A DNA stretch of 39,410 nucleotides from Sphingomonadales bacterium (lineage in GTDB: Bacteria; Pseudomonadota; Alphaproteobacteria; Sphingomonadales; Sphingomonadaceae). Below the pieces are notes generated by a model, which searched no databases, was not told the origin of the DNA, and saw only the letters and a list, made by a program, of their open reading frames with translations. This document shows, piece after piece, positions 1-9,351 of the stretch. Where the stretch lies: the NCBI GenBank assembly GCA_009993585.1, contig JAACTG010000124.1, positions 1 to 39,410 on the forward strand. Reading direction: 5' to 3'. Made by a program: the position numbers and the translations under genes. How positions within the stretch are numbered: position 1 is the stretch's first letter; every line of letters begins with the position of its first letter.

Positions 1-444
1 GCGCTCGGCGGCGACGCGCCCGCCCCGTTCGAACGCGACGAGCAGGTTTTCGACCATGAAATCGCGCAGAGTGTCGGTCAGCTCGACGCGATCGCCATAA
101 GCGACATCGCCCGTCGGCGACGTGATCGCAACATCGCCGACCGCTTCGATCGCGCCGGTCTTGCGGTTCCAGGTGACCGCGTCGGCGCGCAAGCGATACC
201 CCTCGCGGGCGAGGAATACGTCGTCGCTGGCGGTGACGATATTGCTCGCGTTATCGAAACTGAGCTGGCCGGCATTGAAGGCGATGGTGTCGGGAGTGTC
301 GTCCCCGACCGGCGACGCCGCCGGCGGCGCTTTCTCGGGCGGCCGGGGGGGAGCGTCCTGCGCGATCGCGGCCGTACCGGATAGAAGTCCGATCGCCGCC
401 GCGGAAAGATACCGACTGATCCTGAACGACACTGCCAACTCCAT
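1..444 (-). CDS. lptD: LPS-assembly protein LptD, N-terminal part (cut by window edge)
   Basis: LptD is the outer-membrane beta-barrel that, with LptE, inserts lipopolysaccharide into the outer leaflet. Reading the minus strand from the ATG at 444 gives 148 codons open to the window edge. Residues 1-28 form a signal peptide (hydrophobic run around 12-27, cleavage likely after the AIA at 26-28), followed by a Pro/Ala-rich linker. From about residue 41 there is an OstA-like beta-jellyroll segment, with phrases such as ITFN-like IAFNAGQLSFDN, GYRLRADAVTWNRKTG and GDVAYGDRVELTD, as in the periplasmic domain of LptD/LptA. The large barrel domain would lie outside the window. LptA shares the OstA fold, but the continuation through residue 148 without a stop and the pepA neighbourhood fit LptD better. 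The gene is divergent from pepA across a 148-bp gap. Confidence 0.8.
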   Translation of the reverse strand, partial: MELAVSFRISRYLSAAAIGLLSGTAAIAQDAPPRPPEKAPPAASPVGDDTPDTIAFNAGQLSFDNASNIVTASDDVFLAREGYRLRADAVTWNRKTGAIEAVGDVAITSPTGDVAYGDRVELTDTLRDFMVENLLVAFERGGRVAAER

Positions 445-518
445 GCGCGTACAAGCGAAACCGCGCCTGCGACGGGCGTTTGCCCGGGGTGCCGCGCTTC
501 GCCGAACCGGCTTAGCCT

Positions 519-547
519 TTGCAACGCGTGCCGCTTCGCCCTATCTG
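519..547 (+). promoter_or_regulatory. Predicted sigma70-type promoter of pepA
   Basis: TTGCAA at 519-524 and TATCTG at 542-547 are separated by exactly 17 bp. The element lies in the gap between divergent lptD and pepA, 45 bp before the pepA ATG. It is predicted from sequence only. Confidence 0.5.
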
Positions 548-592
548 CGTCGAGCCGATCGATCAACAACCCTATTGAGAGTTATTATTGCC

Positions 593-2062
593 ATGAATTT
601 CACCTTCGCCGCATCTACGCCGCAGCGCATCGAAGCCGTCGCCTATCCCATCGCCGCCGATGGTCTCGATGCCGCGGCCGGACGCCTGCCCGAAGGGGCG
701 AGCGGACTGGTCCGGGCTGCGGCGCGCGCGGCGCGCTTCGACGGCGGTGCGGCAAGCGTTTTCGAAACCTATGTCGGCGAGGCGGACGCGCCGCAACGCC
801 TGGTTCTCGTGGGCATAGGCAAAGGTGCGGGCGCCGATCTTGAAAACGCCGGCGGCGCGCTCGTTGCCCGGCTGCTGACGTCGGGGATCACGAGCCTGGC
901 GGTCGACGTTTCGGGCCTGAACCTCTCCGATACCGATCTGGCACGCTTGCTGTTCGGGATGCGCGAACGCGCCTGGCGCATCGACACCTATCGCACGCGC
1001 ATGAAGGACCAGGAAAAGCCGACGCTTGTCGACATCGTCGTCGTCACCGGCGGCGGCAAGGCGCCCGCCGGGTGGGACCGGCAGATCGGCATTTACGAAG
1101 GCGTCGCCCTGGCGCGCGAACTGGTGTCCGAACCCGCCAACGTCCTCTACCCCGAAAGCTTCGTCGAACGCTGCCGGCCGCTAGCCGATCTCGGCGTCGA
1201 GATCGACGTGCTCGACGAGGGCCAGATGAAATCGCTCGGCATGGGCGCGCTGCTCGGCGTCGCGCAAGGTTCGGTGCGTCCGCCGCGCCTGCTCGTCATG
1301 CGCTGGAACGGCACCGACGACGATGCGAGCACGCCGCTGTGCCTGGTCGGCAAGGGAGTCACCTTCGACAGCGGCGGCATCAGCCTGAAGCCCGGCGCCG
1401 GGATGGAAGACATGAAATGGGACATGGGCGGCGCCGCCGCCGTCGCCGGTACGATGAAAGCGCTCGCTGCGCGTAAGGCCAAGGCGCACGTTGTCGGCAT
1501 CTGCGGGCTCGTCGAAAACATGCCCGACGGCAATGCCCAGCGGCCGGGCGACGTCGTCACCTCGATGTCGGGCCAGACGATCGAGGTCATCAACACCGAT
1601 GCCGAAGGGCGTCTGGTGCTGTGCGATGCGCTGCATTGGGCGCAGAAAACCTACGCGCCCGACACGATCCTCGACCTCGCGACCCTGACCGGGGCGATGA
1701 TCATCGCGCTGGGCCACGAACATGGCGGCGTGTTTTCGAACGACGATGCGCTTGCCGGGTCGTTGATCGACGCCGGCCTGCAAAGCGGCGACAAATTGTG
1801 GCGGCTGCCGCTGTCGGACGCCTATGACAAGCTGATCAATTCGCCGATCGCCGACATGAAGAACGTTGGCCCGCGCCAGGCCGGATCGATCACCGCGGCG
1901 CAGTTCCTCCAGCGCTATATCGAAAAGGGCGTCAAATGGGCGCATCTCGACATCGCCGGCATGGTATGGAGCGACAAGGACACGCCGATCTGGGCGAAGG
2001 GCGCGACCGGATACGGCGTCCGCCTGCTCGATCGCTATATCGCCGACAACCACGAGGGTTGA
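593..2062 (+). CDS. pepA: Leucyl aminopeptidase (M17 family, PepA)
   Basis: This cytosolic M17 metallo-aminopeptidase removes N-terminal residues from peptides; E. coli PepA also binds DNA in plasmid resolution. The protein is 489 residues, close to the family norm of about 500. The M17 signature NTDAEGRL is intact. Upstream of it, [17 protein letters not shown] and MKWDMGGAA provide the Lys/Asp metal ligands and the catalytic region, and LDLATLTGA follows, as in the family. The open frame extends back to position 122, but that part is antisense to lptD and lacks family similarity. The ATG at 593 gives the expected N-terminus and lies 45 bp downstream of a good promoter. Ribosome binding is weak (GAGAG about 9 nt upstream). 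A GC-rich hairpin follows the stop codon. Confidence 0.95.
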   Translation: MNFTFAASTPQRIEAVAYPIAADGLDAAAGRLPEGASGLVRAAARAARFDGGAASVFETYVGEADAPQRLVLVGIGKGAGADLENAGGALVARLLTSGITSLAVDVSGLNLSDTDLARLLFGMRERAWRIDTYRTRMKDQEKPTLVDIVVVTGGGKAPAGWDRQIGIYEGVALARELVSEPANVLYPESFVERCRPLADLGVEIDVLDEGQMKSLGMGALLGVAQGSVRPPRLLVMRWNGTDDDASTPLCLVGKGVTFDSGGISLKPGAGMEDMKWDMGGAAAVAGTMKALAARKAKAHVVGICGLVENMPDGNAQRPGDVVTSMSGQTIEVINTDAEGRLVLCDALHWAQKTYAPDTILDLATLTGAMIIALGHEHGGVFSNDDALAGSLIDAGLQSGDKLWRLPLSDAYDKLINSPIADMKNVGPRQAGSITAAQFLQRYIEKGVKWAHLDIAGMVWSDKDTPIWAKGATGYGVRLLDRYIADNHEG

Positions 2063-2073
2063 AGCGCGCCGCG

Positions 2074-2097
2074 AGGCCGGCCCGACGCGGCCGGCCT
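2074..2097 (+). terminator. GC-rich hairpin after pepA (possible terminator)
   Basis: A perfect 9-bp stem (AGGCCGGCC at 2074-2082 and GGCCGGCCT at 2089-2097) encloses a 6-nt loop, 12 bp after the pepA stop. There is no T tract, so intrinsic termination is uncertain. Its last base is the first base of the ndk -35 box. Confidence 0.45.
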
Positions 2098-2125
2098 TGC
2101 GGTGCGGCCCGTTCACCGCTAGGGG
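2097..2125 (+). promoter_or_regulatory. Predicted promoter of ndk
   Basis: TTGCGG at 2097-2102 and TAGGGG at 2120-2125 are separated by 17 bp. The CGCTAGGGG form of the -10 region recurs before rnd and gst in this window. The ndk ATG lies 53 bp downstream, with GGAG at 2167-2170 as its ribosome binding site. Confidence 0.5.
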
Positions 2126-2178
2126 GCCGCGCAAGCGCAGAACGTTGCGCTGTCCCCTTATTCGCACGGAGCATTATC

Positions 2179-2601
2179 ATGGCGGTTACCCGCACCTTTT
2201 CGATCATCAAACCCGACGCCACGCGGCGCAACCTGACCGGCGCCGTCACCAAGACGCTGGAAGATGCCGGCCTGCGCGTCGTCGCGTCGAAGCGCATGCA
2301 GATGACGCGCGAACAGGCCGAAGGCTTCTACGCCGTCCACAAGGACCGTCCGTTCTTCGGCGAACTGTGCGACTTCATGGTCAGCGGCCCGGTCGTCGTC
2401 CAGGTTCTCGAGGGCGAGGATGCGGTCAAGCGCAACCGCGACATAATGGGCGCGACCAACCCCGCCGATGCCGCCGAGGGCACGATCCGCAAGCAGTTCG
2501 CAGAGAGCATCGAAGCCAACACCGTGCATGGCTCGGATTCGGACGAGAACGCCGCGATCGAGATCGCCTATTTCTTCGACGACGCCGAAATCGTCGGCTG
2601 A
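2179..2601 (+). CDS. ndk: Nucleoside diphosphate kinase
   Basis: NDK transfers the gamma-phosphate of ATP to nucleoside diphosphates through a phosphohistidine and so balances NTP and dNTP pools in the cytoplasm. The protein is 140 residues, the normal size for a bacterial NDK. It starts [10 protein letters not shown] (Lys11 is a conserved phosphate ligand), has [12 protein letters not shown] in the nucleotide-binding region, and carries the active-site histidine at position 117 in NTVHGSDS. The ATG at 2179 has a GGAG 8 nt upstream. The upstream part of the open frame covers the intergenic hairpin and promoter and is not coding. The next gene begins 4 nt after the ndk stop, so the two are probably cotranscribed. 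Confidence 0.97.
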   Translation: MAVTRTFSIIKPDATRRNLTGAVTKTLEDAGLRVVASKRMQMTREQAEGFYAVHKDRPFFGELCDFMVSGPVVVQVLEGEDAVKRNRDIMGATNPADAAEGTIRKQFAESIEANTVHGSDSDENAAIEIAYFFDDAEIVG

Positions 2602-2605
2602 CGCC

Positions 2606-3136
2606 ATGCCGTCCGCGCCCGCCATCGCCATACGCGAAGCGGGCGCGGACGATGCCGCGCGGCTGGCGCTGATCGGCGGCGCGACCTTTCTCGAGGCGTT
2701 CGCCGAACAGGTGCCGGGCGACGATATCCTCGCGCATATTCGCAATGTCCATAACGTCGACGCTTACGCCGATGCCCTCGCCGATCCCGCGACGCGCGGC
2801 TGGCTTGCCGAAATCGCCGAGACCGGATCGCCGGTCGGTTATCAGTTGCTGTGCGCGCCCGATTTGCCGATCGAACTCGATCCCGGCGACCTCGAGATCA
2901 AGCGGATCTATCTGTTCGCCCGCTATCATGGCGACGGAACGGCGCGGCGGATGATCGACCGTGCCGTCGCGCATGCCCGCGCGCGCCGCGCGCCGCGGCT
3001 GCTGATCGGCGTCAATGCGGAGAACCGGCGCGCAATCGGTTTCTACGAAAAATGCGGTTTCGTCACGGCGGGAGAACGGTATTTCACCGTCGGCAGCCAG
3101 CGTCATTACGACAAGATTTTCGCGCTCGCGCTCTAG
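2606..3136 (+). CDS. GNAT-family N-acetyltransferase
   Basis: The 176-residue protein has the fold markers of GCN5-related N-acetyltransferases. An N-terminal IREAGADDAARLALIG opens the domain. The beta4 strand and acetyl-CoA loop are at IKRIYLFARYHGDGTARRM (R/Q-x-x-G-x-G/A type, here ARYHGDGTA), followed by the NAENRRAIGFYEKCGFV motif that is almost universal near the C-terminus of the family. These enzymes move an acetyl group from acetyl-CoA to an amine; the substrate cannot be told from the sequence. The start ATG lies 4 nt after the ndk stop, suggesting translational coupling. The gene ends 9 bp before the convergent purN stop. Confidence 0.88.
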   Translation: MPSAPAIAIREAGADDAARLALIGGATFLEAFAEQVPGDDILAHIRNVHNVDAYADALADPATRGWLAEIAETGSPVGYQLLCAPDLPIELDPGDLEIKRIYLFARYHGDGTARRMIDRAVAHARARRAPRLLIGVNAENRRAIGFYEKCGFVTAGERYFTVGSQRHYDKIFALAL

Positions 3137-3145
3137 GTGCGGGGG

Positions 3146-4102
3146 TCAGAACTGCGCGGCGGCGTCGATCAATTTGGTCAGCCGCTTGGGCGCCACGCCC
3201 TGCCAGCTTTTCGCGAGCCAGGCGGCGATGTGATCCCAGTCGTTGCCGCCGCTATCGAGGCGAATGCCGATCCAACCCGACGGCCCGAGATAGGCGGGAC
3301 GGAAATAGAGGTCGGGGTCGGCCGCGATCAGCGCCGCCTGTTCGTCGGCCCCGCTGGTCTTCACGAGCAGGCCGGTGATCCCGTTGCCGTTGAGGTCCTG
3401 GCTGAAATAGGCGAAGAACTTTCCCTTCTCGATGTGGAACGCGGGCGCGCCATGCGACTGCCGCTCGATCGCTTCGGGCAATGCGAGCGCATGCTGGCGA
3501 ACCTGTGCGAGCAGCCATGCCGGGTCGCTCTCGCGCGAAACATAGGCGGCGAGAACGCGCGGGTAGAGCTGATGTTCGGCCAGGCGGATGCGCGCGGCAA
3601 GGCTGTCGGGCGTGTCGCCGGGGATGATGGCGACTTCGGTCTGGCCGAGCACGGGCCCGTCGTCGAGTTCGGGGGTGACGACATGGACGCTGCAGCCGGC
3701 AACCTTGTCGCCGGCATCGATCGCGCGGGCATAGGTATCGAGTCCCTTGTATTTGGGCAGCAGCGAGGGATGGATGTTGAGCATCCGTCCCGCCCAGCGC
3801 GTGACGAAGCCGTCCGACAGCATGCGCATATAGCCAGCGAGCGCGACGTACTCCGCCTTCGCCTGGTTGAGCTGGTCGTCGATGATCGCGTCGAATGCCG
3901 CGCGATCGATTCCCCTGTGGCTGTGGGCGAAGGTCGCGATGCCCTCCGCCTGCGCCAGTTTCAGGCCCGGCGCTTGGGGGTCGTTCGCGGCAACGAGGAC
4001 GATCTCGAACGGGCAGTCGGCGGCCTTGGCGGCATAGACGAGCGCCGCCATGTTGGTCCCGGCGCCCGATATCAGCACGGCGACGCGGGCGCGTTCAGCC
4101 AA
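3146..4102 (-). CDS. purN: Phosphoribosylglycinamide formyltransferase fused to a MmcQ/YjbR-like domain
   Basis: Residues 1-190 are GAR transformylase, which formylates glycinamide ribonucleotide with 10-formyl-tetrahydrofolate in purine synthesis. [11 protein letters not shown] (7-17) binds phosphate, NIHPSLLP (109-116) carries catalytic Asn109 and His111, and TPELDDGPV (143-151) holds the essential Asp. Residues about 200-318 are an added domain resembling the MmcQ/YjbR family: [33 protein letters not shown] and a terminal AAWLAKSW...KRLTKLID. Typical PurN ends near residue 200, so this is a fusion. I chose the TTG at 4102 as the start because it overlaps the end of purM by 8 nt and places the first beta-strand normally; no suitable ATG precedes it. 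The fused domain's role is unknown. Confidence 0.9.
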   Translation of the reverse strand: MAERARVAVLISGAGTNMAALVYAAKAADCPFEIVLVAANDPQAPGLKLAQAEGIATFAHSHRGIDRAAFDAIIDDQLNQAKAEYVALAGYMRMLSDGFVTRWAGRMLNIHPSLLPKYKGLDTYARAIDAGDKVAGCSVHVVTPELDDGPVLGQTEVAIIPGDTPDSLAARIRLAEHQLYPRVLAAYVSRESDPAWLLAQVRQHALALPEAIERQSHGAPAFHIEKGKFFAYFSQDLNGNGITGLLVKTSGADEQAALIAADPDLYFRPAYLGPSGWIGIRLDSGGNDWDHIAAWLAKSWQGVAPKRLTKLIDAAAQF

Positions 4103-5213
4103 GGTGCGTCGCCGACCAGTCGCTATTCCCCGCCCAATGCCCGGCCGGCCCGCTGACCGTCGCGCCTTTGTCGCCGCCGCGAATCTCGCCGATGCGATGC
4201 ACGGTCTCGCCGGCCGCGACGAGGTCGGCGGTGAGGACATCGACCTCGTCGGGTGCGACGATGAGCGCCATGCCGATGCCGCAGTTGAAGGTGCGCGCCA
4301 TTTCGGCGGGAGCGATGGCGCCCTCGTCCTGCAGGAAGCGCATCAGGCCGGGCTGCGGCCAAAGCGCCGTGTCGACATGAGCGTGAAGCCCGGCGCGCAG
4401 GACGCGGGGCAGGTTTTCGGTAAGGCCGCCGCCGGTGATGTGCGCCAGCGCATGAATGCGCCCCGCGCGAATAGGCTCGAGCAAGGATTTCACATAGATA
4501 CGAGTCGGAGTTAAGAGCGCGTCGAGTAAGGTGCGCGCGCGATCGAAGCGCGCAGGTCGGTCGAGCTCCCAACCTTTGTCGGCGGCGAGGCGGCGGACGA
4601 GCGAATAGCCGTTCGAATGTACGCCCGACGAGGCGAGGCCGAGGATGACGTCGTCCTCGGCGATCCGGTCGCCGGTCAGCTGTTCGCCGCGCTCGACCGC
4701 GCCGACGCAAAAGCCCGCCAGATCGTAATCGTTCTCCGCGTACATGCCGGGCATTTCGGCGGTCTCGCCGCCGATCAGCGCGCAGCCGGCGAGCCTGCAA
4801 CCGTCGGCGATGCCCGCGACGACGCGCGCCGCAACACCGGTCTCGAGCTTTGCGGTGGCGAAATAGTCGAGGAAGAACAGGGGTTCGGCGCCCTGGACGA
4901 TGAGGTCGTTGACGCACATCGCGACGAGGTCGATGCCGATCGTATCGTGGCGGTCGGCCTCGATCGCGAGCTTGACCTTGGTGCCGACCCCGTCGTTCGC
5001 GGCGACCAGCAGCGGGTCGCGATAGCCGGCGGCGCGCGGGTCGAAAAATCCGCCGAAACCGCCAAGTTCGGCATCGGCGCCGGGGCGCGCCGTCGATCGC
5101 GCGAGTGGGCCGATCGCCTTGACCAGGGCATTGCCCGAATCGATCGATACCCCGGCTTCGGCGTAGGTATATCCGGGCTGGTCGGCGGGGCCGTCGCTGT
5201 CGTGATCGCTCAT
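4095..5213 (-). CDS. purM: Phosphoribosylformylglycinamidine cyclo-ligase (AIR synthetase)
   Basis: PurM closes the imidazole ring of purines, converting FGAM and ATP to AIR in the cytoplasm. The 372-residue protein shows the family landmarks: [12 protein letters not shown], the FGGFFD segment, [11 protein letters not shown] (metal/ATP region), [44 protein letters not shown] and [13 protein letters not shown]. The ATG at 5213 gives a short leader of about 18 residues before the conserved region. The purN start overlaps its end by 8 nt, so the two purine enzymes form a coupled operon. One oddity is a patch at about 4487-4530 encoding [15 protein letters not shown], which uses TTA twice and ACT twice, codons otherwise avoided in this GC-rich DNA. 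Confidence 0.96.
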   Translation of the reverse strand: MSDHDSDGPADQPGYTYAEAGVSIDSGNALVKAIGPLARSTARPGADAELGGFGGFFDPRAAGYRDPLLVAANDGVGTKVKLAIEADRHDTIGIDLVAMCVNDLIVQGAEPLFFLDYFATAKLETGVAARVVAGIADGCRLAGCALIGGETAEMPGMYAENDYDLAGFCVGAVERGEQLTGDRIAEDDVILGLASSGVHSNGYSLVRRLAADKGWELDRPARFDRARTLLDALLTPTRIYVKSLLEPIRAGRIHALAHITGGGLTENLPRVLRAGLHAHVDTALWPQPGLMRFLQDEGAIAPAEMARTFNCGIGMALIVAPDEVDVLTADLVAAGETVHRIGEIRGGDKGATVSGPAGHWAGNSDWSATHLG

Positions 5214-5279
5214 CCACGTGCCGTTAGCGAGTTCGCGCTTGGATTTCCACGCCGTTGTCGCCAAAAGGGCGCGCAAGAC

Positions 5280-6548
5280 ATGACCCTGCTATCCCTCCCT
5301 CTCCACCGCACCGCGCGCATCTGGTGGCTGGCCGCCGCCTGCGGGCTGCTCGCGCTGGCCGTTGCCGCCTGGGCGCAGATCGCCGGCGACCGCGGAATTG
5401 CGCCGATCAACGCCAGCGCGGATTTCTCGGTCGGAGGCATCGCGGTCGATACCAGCGGCAAGACCGCGGCGCAGGCGCGCGATCTCGGCTGGCGCGAAGC
5501 GCAGCGGCTCGGCTGGCAGAAACTCTATGCGAAGATGCACGCCGGCGCCGCGGGGCCCAAGCTCAGCGACAGCGCGCTCGACGGCATCGTCAGCGCGATC
5601 GTCGTCGAACGCGAACAGATCGGGCCGAATCGCTATATCGCGACGCTCGGCATCCAGTTCGACCGCGCCCGCGCGGGGCAGATACTGGGCGTCAGCGGAA
5701 GCGTGCGGCGATCGGCGCCGATGCTCGTCATGCCGGTAACCTATAGCGGCAACCTGCCGCAGGTGTTCGAACAGCGCACCGACTGGCAACGGGCATGGGC
5801 GCGCTTCCGCACCGCCGACAGCGCCGTCGATTACGTGCGAACCGCCGGCGACGGGGTCGACACGCTGCTCCTCAATCCAGGCCAGGCGGGCCGCCGCAAT
5901 CGCCGCTGGTGGCGCGCCATCCTCGACCAATATGGCGCCGCCGACATATTGATCCCGACCGCGCGGCTCGAATTCGCCTGGCCGGGCGGGCCGGTCACGG
6001 GTTATTTTTCGGCGCATCACGGCCCCGACAATGTCCTGCTCGGCAGTTTCACGATGAAAGCGGCGTCGGCTGACGACCTTCCCGCGATGCTGGCGCGCGC
6101 GGTGACGCGCATCGACGCCATCTATGTCGCGGCGCTCGCCGCCGGACGTTTGACCGCCGATCGTTCGCTGATCGTCGAACAGCCGGTCGAAGCCGCTGAC
6201 GTTCCCGAACCCGCCGAAGTCCCCGAACAGCCGGGTGCGACCGCCTCGGAACCCGATGGCGGCGGCGCTGATGCGCCGGCTGCCGATCAGCCTGCCGTCG
6301 CCAGTTCGAGCTTCACGGTCCAGTTCGCGACGCCCGACGCGGGCGCCGTCGCGGCGACCGAACGCGCCGTGGCCGGGGTGCCGGGGGTGACTTCGGCGAC
6401 GACGACCAGCCTCGCGCTGGGCGGTACGTCGGTGATGCGCGTCGGCTTTCGCGGCGATGCCGCGGCGTTGCGCGCGGCGCTGCAGGCGCGCGGCTTTGCG
6501 GTGCAGCAGAACGGCAGCACCTTGCGGATATCGCGAGGCGGCGGCTGA
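5280..6548 (+). CDS. DUF2066 domain-containing exported or membrane-anchored protein
   Basis: The protein has 422 residues. A hydrophobic segment near residues 15-35 ([19 protein letters not shown]) is a signal peptide or N-terminal anchor. The following region, with [27 protein letters not shown] and later [13 protein letters not shown] and [16 protein letters not shown], resembles DUF2066 proteins of alphaproteobacteria. Their function is unknown. A Pro/Glu/Ala-rich linker (about 298-340) precedes a small C-terminal domain of about 80 residues that looks like a compact alpha/beta fold. The ATG at 5280 lies 66 bp from the divergent purM start. The stop overlaps the hdaA ATG, so this gene opens the hdaA-ppk1-ppx operon. 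Divergence from purM and linkage to hdaA is a common alphaproteobacterial arrangement. Confidence 0.8.
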   Translation: MTLLSLPLHRTARIWWLAAACGLLALAVAAWAQIAGDRGIAPINASADFSVGGIAVDTSGKTAAQARDLGWREAQRLGWQKLYAKMHAGAAGPKLSDSALDGIVSAIVVEREQIGPNRYIATLGIQFDRARAGQILGVSGSVRRSAPMLVMPVTYSGNLPQVFEQRTDWQRAWARFRTADSAVDYVRTAGDGVDTLLLNPGQAGRRNRRWWRAILDQYGAADILIPTARLEFAWPGGPVTGYFSAHHGPDNVLLGSFTMKAASADDLPAMLARAVTRIDAIYVAALAAGRLTADRSLIVEQPVEAADVPEPAEVPEQPGATASEPDGGGADAPAADQPAVASSSFTVQFATPDAGAVAATERAVAGVPGVTSATTTSLALGGTSVMRVGFRGDAAALRAALQARGFAVQQNGSTLRISRGGG

Positions 6549-7174
6549 TGGCCGGCCGCGCGGCCAACCAGCTCGCGCTGCCGCTCGACTGGACCGATGA
6601 CGACCAGGGGTTTCTGGTCGGAGTGAGCAACGAAGCGGCGGTCCGCCATCTCGAACACCATGCCACCTGGCCCGTCCGCGCCAGCGTGCTGACCGGTCCG
6701 GAGGGATCGGGCCGGACGATGCTGGCACGCCTGTTCGCGCGCGCGACGGGCGCGGAGGTGATCGACCAGGTCGAAGGCCGCCCCGACGAAGAACTGTTCC
6801 ATGCCTGGAACCGTGCGCACGAGGCGCGCCGACCGCTGCTGTTCGTGGCCGATACTCCCCCCGCGTTGTGGCCGGTCGTGCTGCCCGATTTGCGCTCGCG
6901 CCTGATGGCGGTTCCGGTCGCGACGATCGGCGAGCCTGATGACGGGCTCGCCCTGGCCTTGATCGAGCGATTGTTCGCCCAGCGTGCGACGCCGATCGCT
7001 CCCGATCTCGCAGGCTATCTCGTGACGCGGATCGAACGCAGCTATGCCGCGATTCACAAAAGCGTAAACTTGCTCGACCAGGCTGCGCTGGCGGCGCGCA
7101 AGCGTGTCGGTGTCAGACTCGCGCGCGAAACGCTCGGCGACGCGGGTGAGCTAGGTAGCGGGAAGGGGTCGTGA
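6548..7174 (+). CDS. hdaA: DnaA regulatory inactivator, Hda/HdaA family
   Basis: HdaA binds the beta clamp and stimulates ATP hydrolysis by DnaA after replication starts, which prevents re-initiation. The protein is 208 residues and consists of a DnaA-like AAA+ domain without the DNA-binding domain IV. The N-terminal QLALPLDW is the expected clamp-binding motif (QLxLPL type). The P-loop GPEGSGRTML has Arg in place of Lys, as E. coli Hda also does. RSRLMAVPVATIGEPDD and the AAIHKSVNLLDQAALA helix match the C-terminal lid of the family. Its ATG overlaps the TGA of the DUF2066 gene (ATGA), and its own TGA overlaps the GTG of ppk1. In Caulobacter HdaA is essential for replication control; the same role is inferred here. 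Confidence 0.88.
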   Translation: MAGRAANQLALPLDWTDDDQGFLVGVSNEAAVRHLEHHATWPVRASVLTGPEGSGRTMLARLFARATGAEVIDQVEGRPDEELFHAWNRAHEARRPLLFVADTPPALWPVVLPDLRSRLMAVPVATIGEPDDGLALALIERLFAQRATPIAPDLAGYLVTRIERSYAAIHKSVNLLDQAALAARKRVGVRLARETLGDAGELGSGKGS

Positions 7175-9351
7175 AGCCGATGGCGCGCCCGAGCGAGACC
7201 GACCCCGATATCGATCGCATCGCCCAGGGAATCTCGCCCGAAGAGGCGCGGCGGCGCTATTTCAATCGCGAACTGTCGTGGCTCGCATTCAACAAACGGG
7301 TGATGGAAGAGGCGCGCAACCCCGCGCATCCCCTGCTCGAACGCCTGCGTTTCCTGTCGATATCGGGCAACAACCTCGACGAGTTCTTCATGGTTCGCGT
7401 CGCCGGTCTCAAGGGCCAGCAGCTCCAGCAGATCGAACACCGGTCGATCGACGGTCGCACGCCCTCGCAGCAGCTGGTCGCGATCGAGGATGCGTCGAAC
7501 GTGCTGATGGTCGAGCAACAGGCCGAATGGCACCGGATTTCGCGCGAGCTCGCTGATGCCGGCGTCCTCGTCATCACCGACGTCGCGCGCGCCGAGCCGT
7601 GGCGCGAGACGCTGCAGGCGCAATTCGACGAACAGGTGTTCATGACGCTGACGCCGCAGGCGCTCGACCCCGCGCATCCGTTCCCGTTCATTCCCAATCG
7701 CGGCCTCAGCCTGGTGTTCGAGCTGGTGCGCATGTCCGACGGCGCGCCGATCAACGAACTGGTCATGATCCCCTCGTCGCTGCCGCGCTTCATCCGGGTC
7801 GAGGGCGAATTCCCCGCCTATGTCGCCATCGAAACGCTCGTCGACATGTTTTCGGACCGGTTGTTCCCGGGGTACGAGGTGCGCGGCAGGGGCTCGTTCC
7901 GCATCATCCGCGACAGCGATATCGAGGTCGAGGAAGAGGCCGAGGATCTCGTCCGCTATTTCCGCAGCGCGATCAAGCGGCGTCGGCGAGGCCGCGTCAT
8001 CCGCATGGAGATCGATGCCGCGATGCCCGAGGCGCTGTCCACGATGCTGAGCGATTCGGTCGTCGGCCACGACGCGATGATCATCGAGGTCGACGGGCTG
8101 ATCGGCCTCGCTGCGCTCGACCAGGTCGTCGACGAAGATCGCCCCGATCTCAAATTCGACGCCTTCACGCCGCGCTTTCCCGAACGGATTCGCGAACATG
8201 GCGGCGACTGTTTCGGCGCGATCAGTTCGAAGGACATCGTCGTCCACCATCCGTACGAGAGCTTCGACGTCGTCGTCTCGTTCCTGCGCCAGGCGGCCGC
8301 CGACCCCGACGTCGTCGCGATCAAGCAGACGCTGTATCGCGCGGGCAAGCAATCGGCGGTGATCCGCGCGTTGATCGACGCCGCCGAGGCGGGCAAGTCG
8401 GTGACCGCCGTCGTCGAACTCAAGGCACGCTTCGACGAGGAGCAGAACCTGCTTTGGGCCAACCAGCTCGAGCGTGCGGGCGTCCAGGTCGTCTACGGCT
8501 TCATCGAGTGGAAGACGCATGCCAAGATCTCGATGGTCGTCCGGCGCGAGGGCAGCGGCTATCGCACCTACTGCCATTTCGGCACCGGCAACTATCATCC
8601 GGTCACCGCGCGTATCTATACCGACATCAGCTATTTCACCGCCGATCCGCGCGCCGGGCGCGATGCCGCGCAACTGTTCAACTACATCACCGGCTATGTC
8701 GAACCGCGCGAGCTCGAACTCATCACCATGTCGCCGCTCTATCTGCGCGCGCGCCTGTGCGAGCTGATCGATGTCGAAATCGCGAACGCCGGGGCGGGGA
8801 AGAAGAGCGGCATCTGGGCGAAGATGAACAGCCTGGTCGACCGCGAGGTGATCGACAAGCTTTACGAGGCCAGCGCGGCGGGGGTGCCGATCGAGCTGAT
8901 CGTGCGCGGCATCTGCTGCCTGCGGCCGGCAGTCGATGGTCTGTCGGAAACGATCCGCGTCAAATCGGTCGTCGGCCGCTTCCTCGAGCACAGCCGCATG
9001 TGGGCGTTCGGCAACGGCAAGGCGCTGCCCAACGACGCCGCGCGGGTGTTCATCAGCTCGGCCGACTGGATGCCGCGCAATTTCGACCGCCGCGTCGAAT
9101 ATATGATCCCGGTCGAAAACCCGACGGTCCACGACCAGCTGCTCGACCAGGTGCTGGTCGCCAATCTGATTGATAACGAGCAAAGCTGGCGGCTCGGCGC
9201 CGACGGCGAATATGCGCGCGTCGAGCCGGGCAGCAAACCGTTCAACCTGCACCGGTATTTCATGACCAATCCGTCGCTGTCGGGCCGCGGCGCCGCGTTG
9301 AGGAAGCGCAAGGACGTGCCGACGCTCGACCTCGCCCGACGCCGCCTGTGA
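7171..9351 (+). CDS. ppk1: Polyphosphate kinase 1
   Basis: PPK1 reversibly polymerises the gamma-phosphate of ATP into inorganic polyphosphate at the inner face of the membrane. The 726-residue length is typical (E. coli 688). The N-terminal domain opens with YFNRELSWLAFNKRVMEEA, the middle has IPNRGLSLVF and FRIIRDSDIEVEEE, and the catalytic half contains the phosphorylated histidine His469 in CHFGTGNYHP and a second conserved His607 in LEHSRMW. It may start at the GTG at 7171, which overlaps the hdaA stop (GTGA), or at the ATG at 7180; coupling favours the GTG. The stop overlaps the GTG of ppx, so synthesis and breakdown enzymes are translated from one message. Confidence 0.97.
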   Translation: MKPMARPSETDPDIDRIAQGISPEEARRRYFNRELSWLAFNKRVMEEARNPAHPLLERLRFLSISGNNLDEFFMVRVAGLKGQQLQQIEHRSIDGRTPSQQLVAIEDASNVLMVEQQAEWHRISRELADAGVLVITDVARAEPWRETLQAQFDEQVFMTLTPQALDPAHPFPFIPNRGLSLVFELVRMSDGAPINELVMIPSSLPRFIRVEGEFPAYVAIETLVDMFSDRLFPGYEVRGRGSFRIIRDSDIEVEEEAEDLVRYFRSAIKRRRRGRVIRMEIDAAMPEALSTMLSDSVVGHDAMIIEVDGLIGLAALDQVVDEDRPDLKFDAFTPRFPERIREHGGDCFGAISSKDIVVHHPYESFDVVVSFLRQAAADPDVVAIKQTLYRAGKQSAVIRALIDAAEAGKSVTAVVELKARFDEEQNLLWANQLERAGVQVVYGFIEWKTHAKISMVVRREGSGYRTYCHFGTGNYHPVTARIYTDISYFTADPRAGRDAAQLFNYITGYVEPRELELITMSPLYLRARLCELIDVEIANAGAGKKSGIWAKMNSLVDREVIDKLYEASAAGVPIELIVRGICCLRPAVDGLSETIRVKSVVGRFLEHSRMWAFGNGKALPNDAARVFISSADWMPRNFDRRVEYMIPVENPTVHDQLLDQVLVANLIDNEQSWRLGADGEYARVEPGSKPFNLHRYFMTNPSLSGRGAALRKRKDVPTLDLARRRL

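Noticed and set aside
122-592. N-terminal extension of pepA
   Set aside because: It overlaps the start of lptD on the other strand and does not resemble PepA; the promoter at 519-547 lies inside it.
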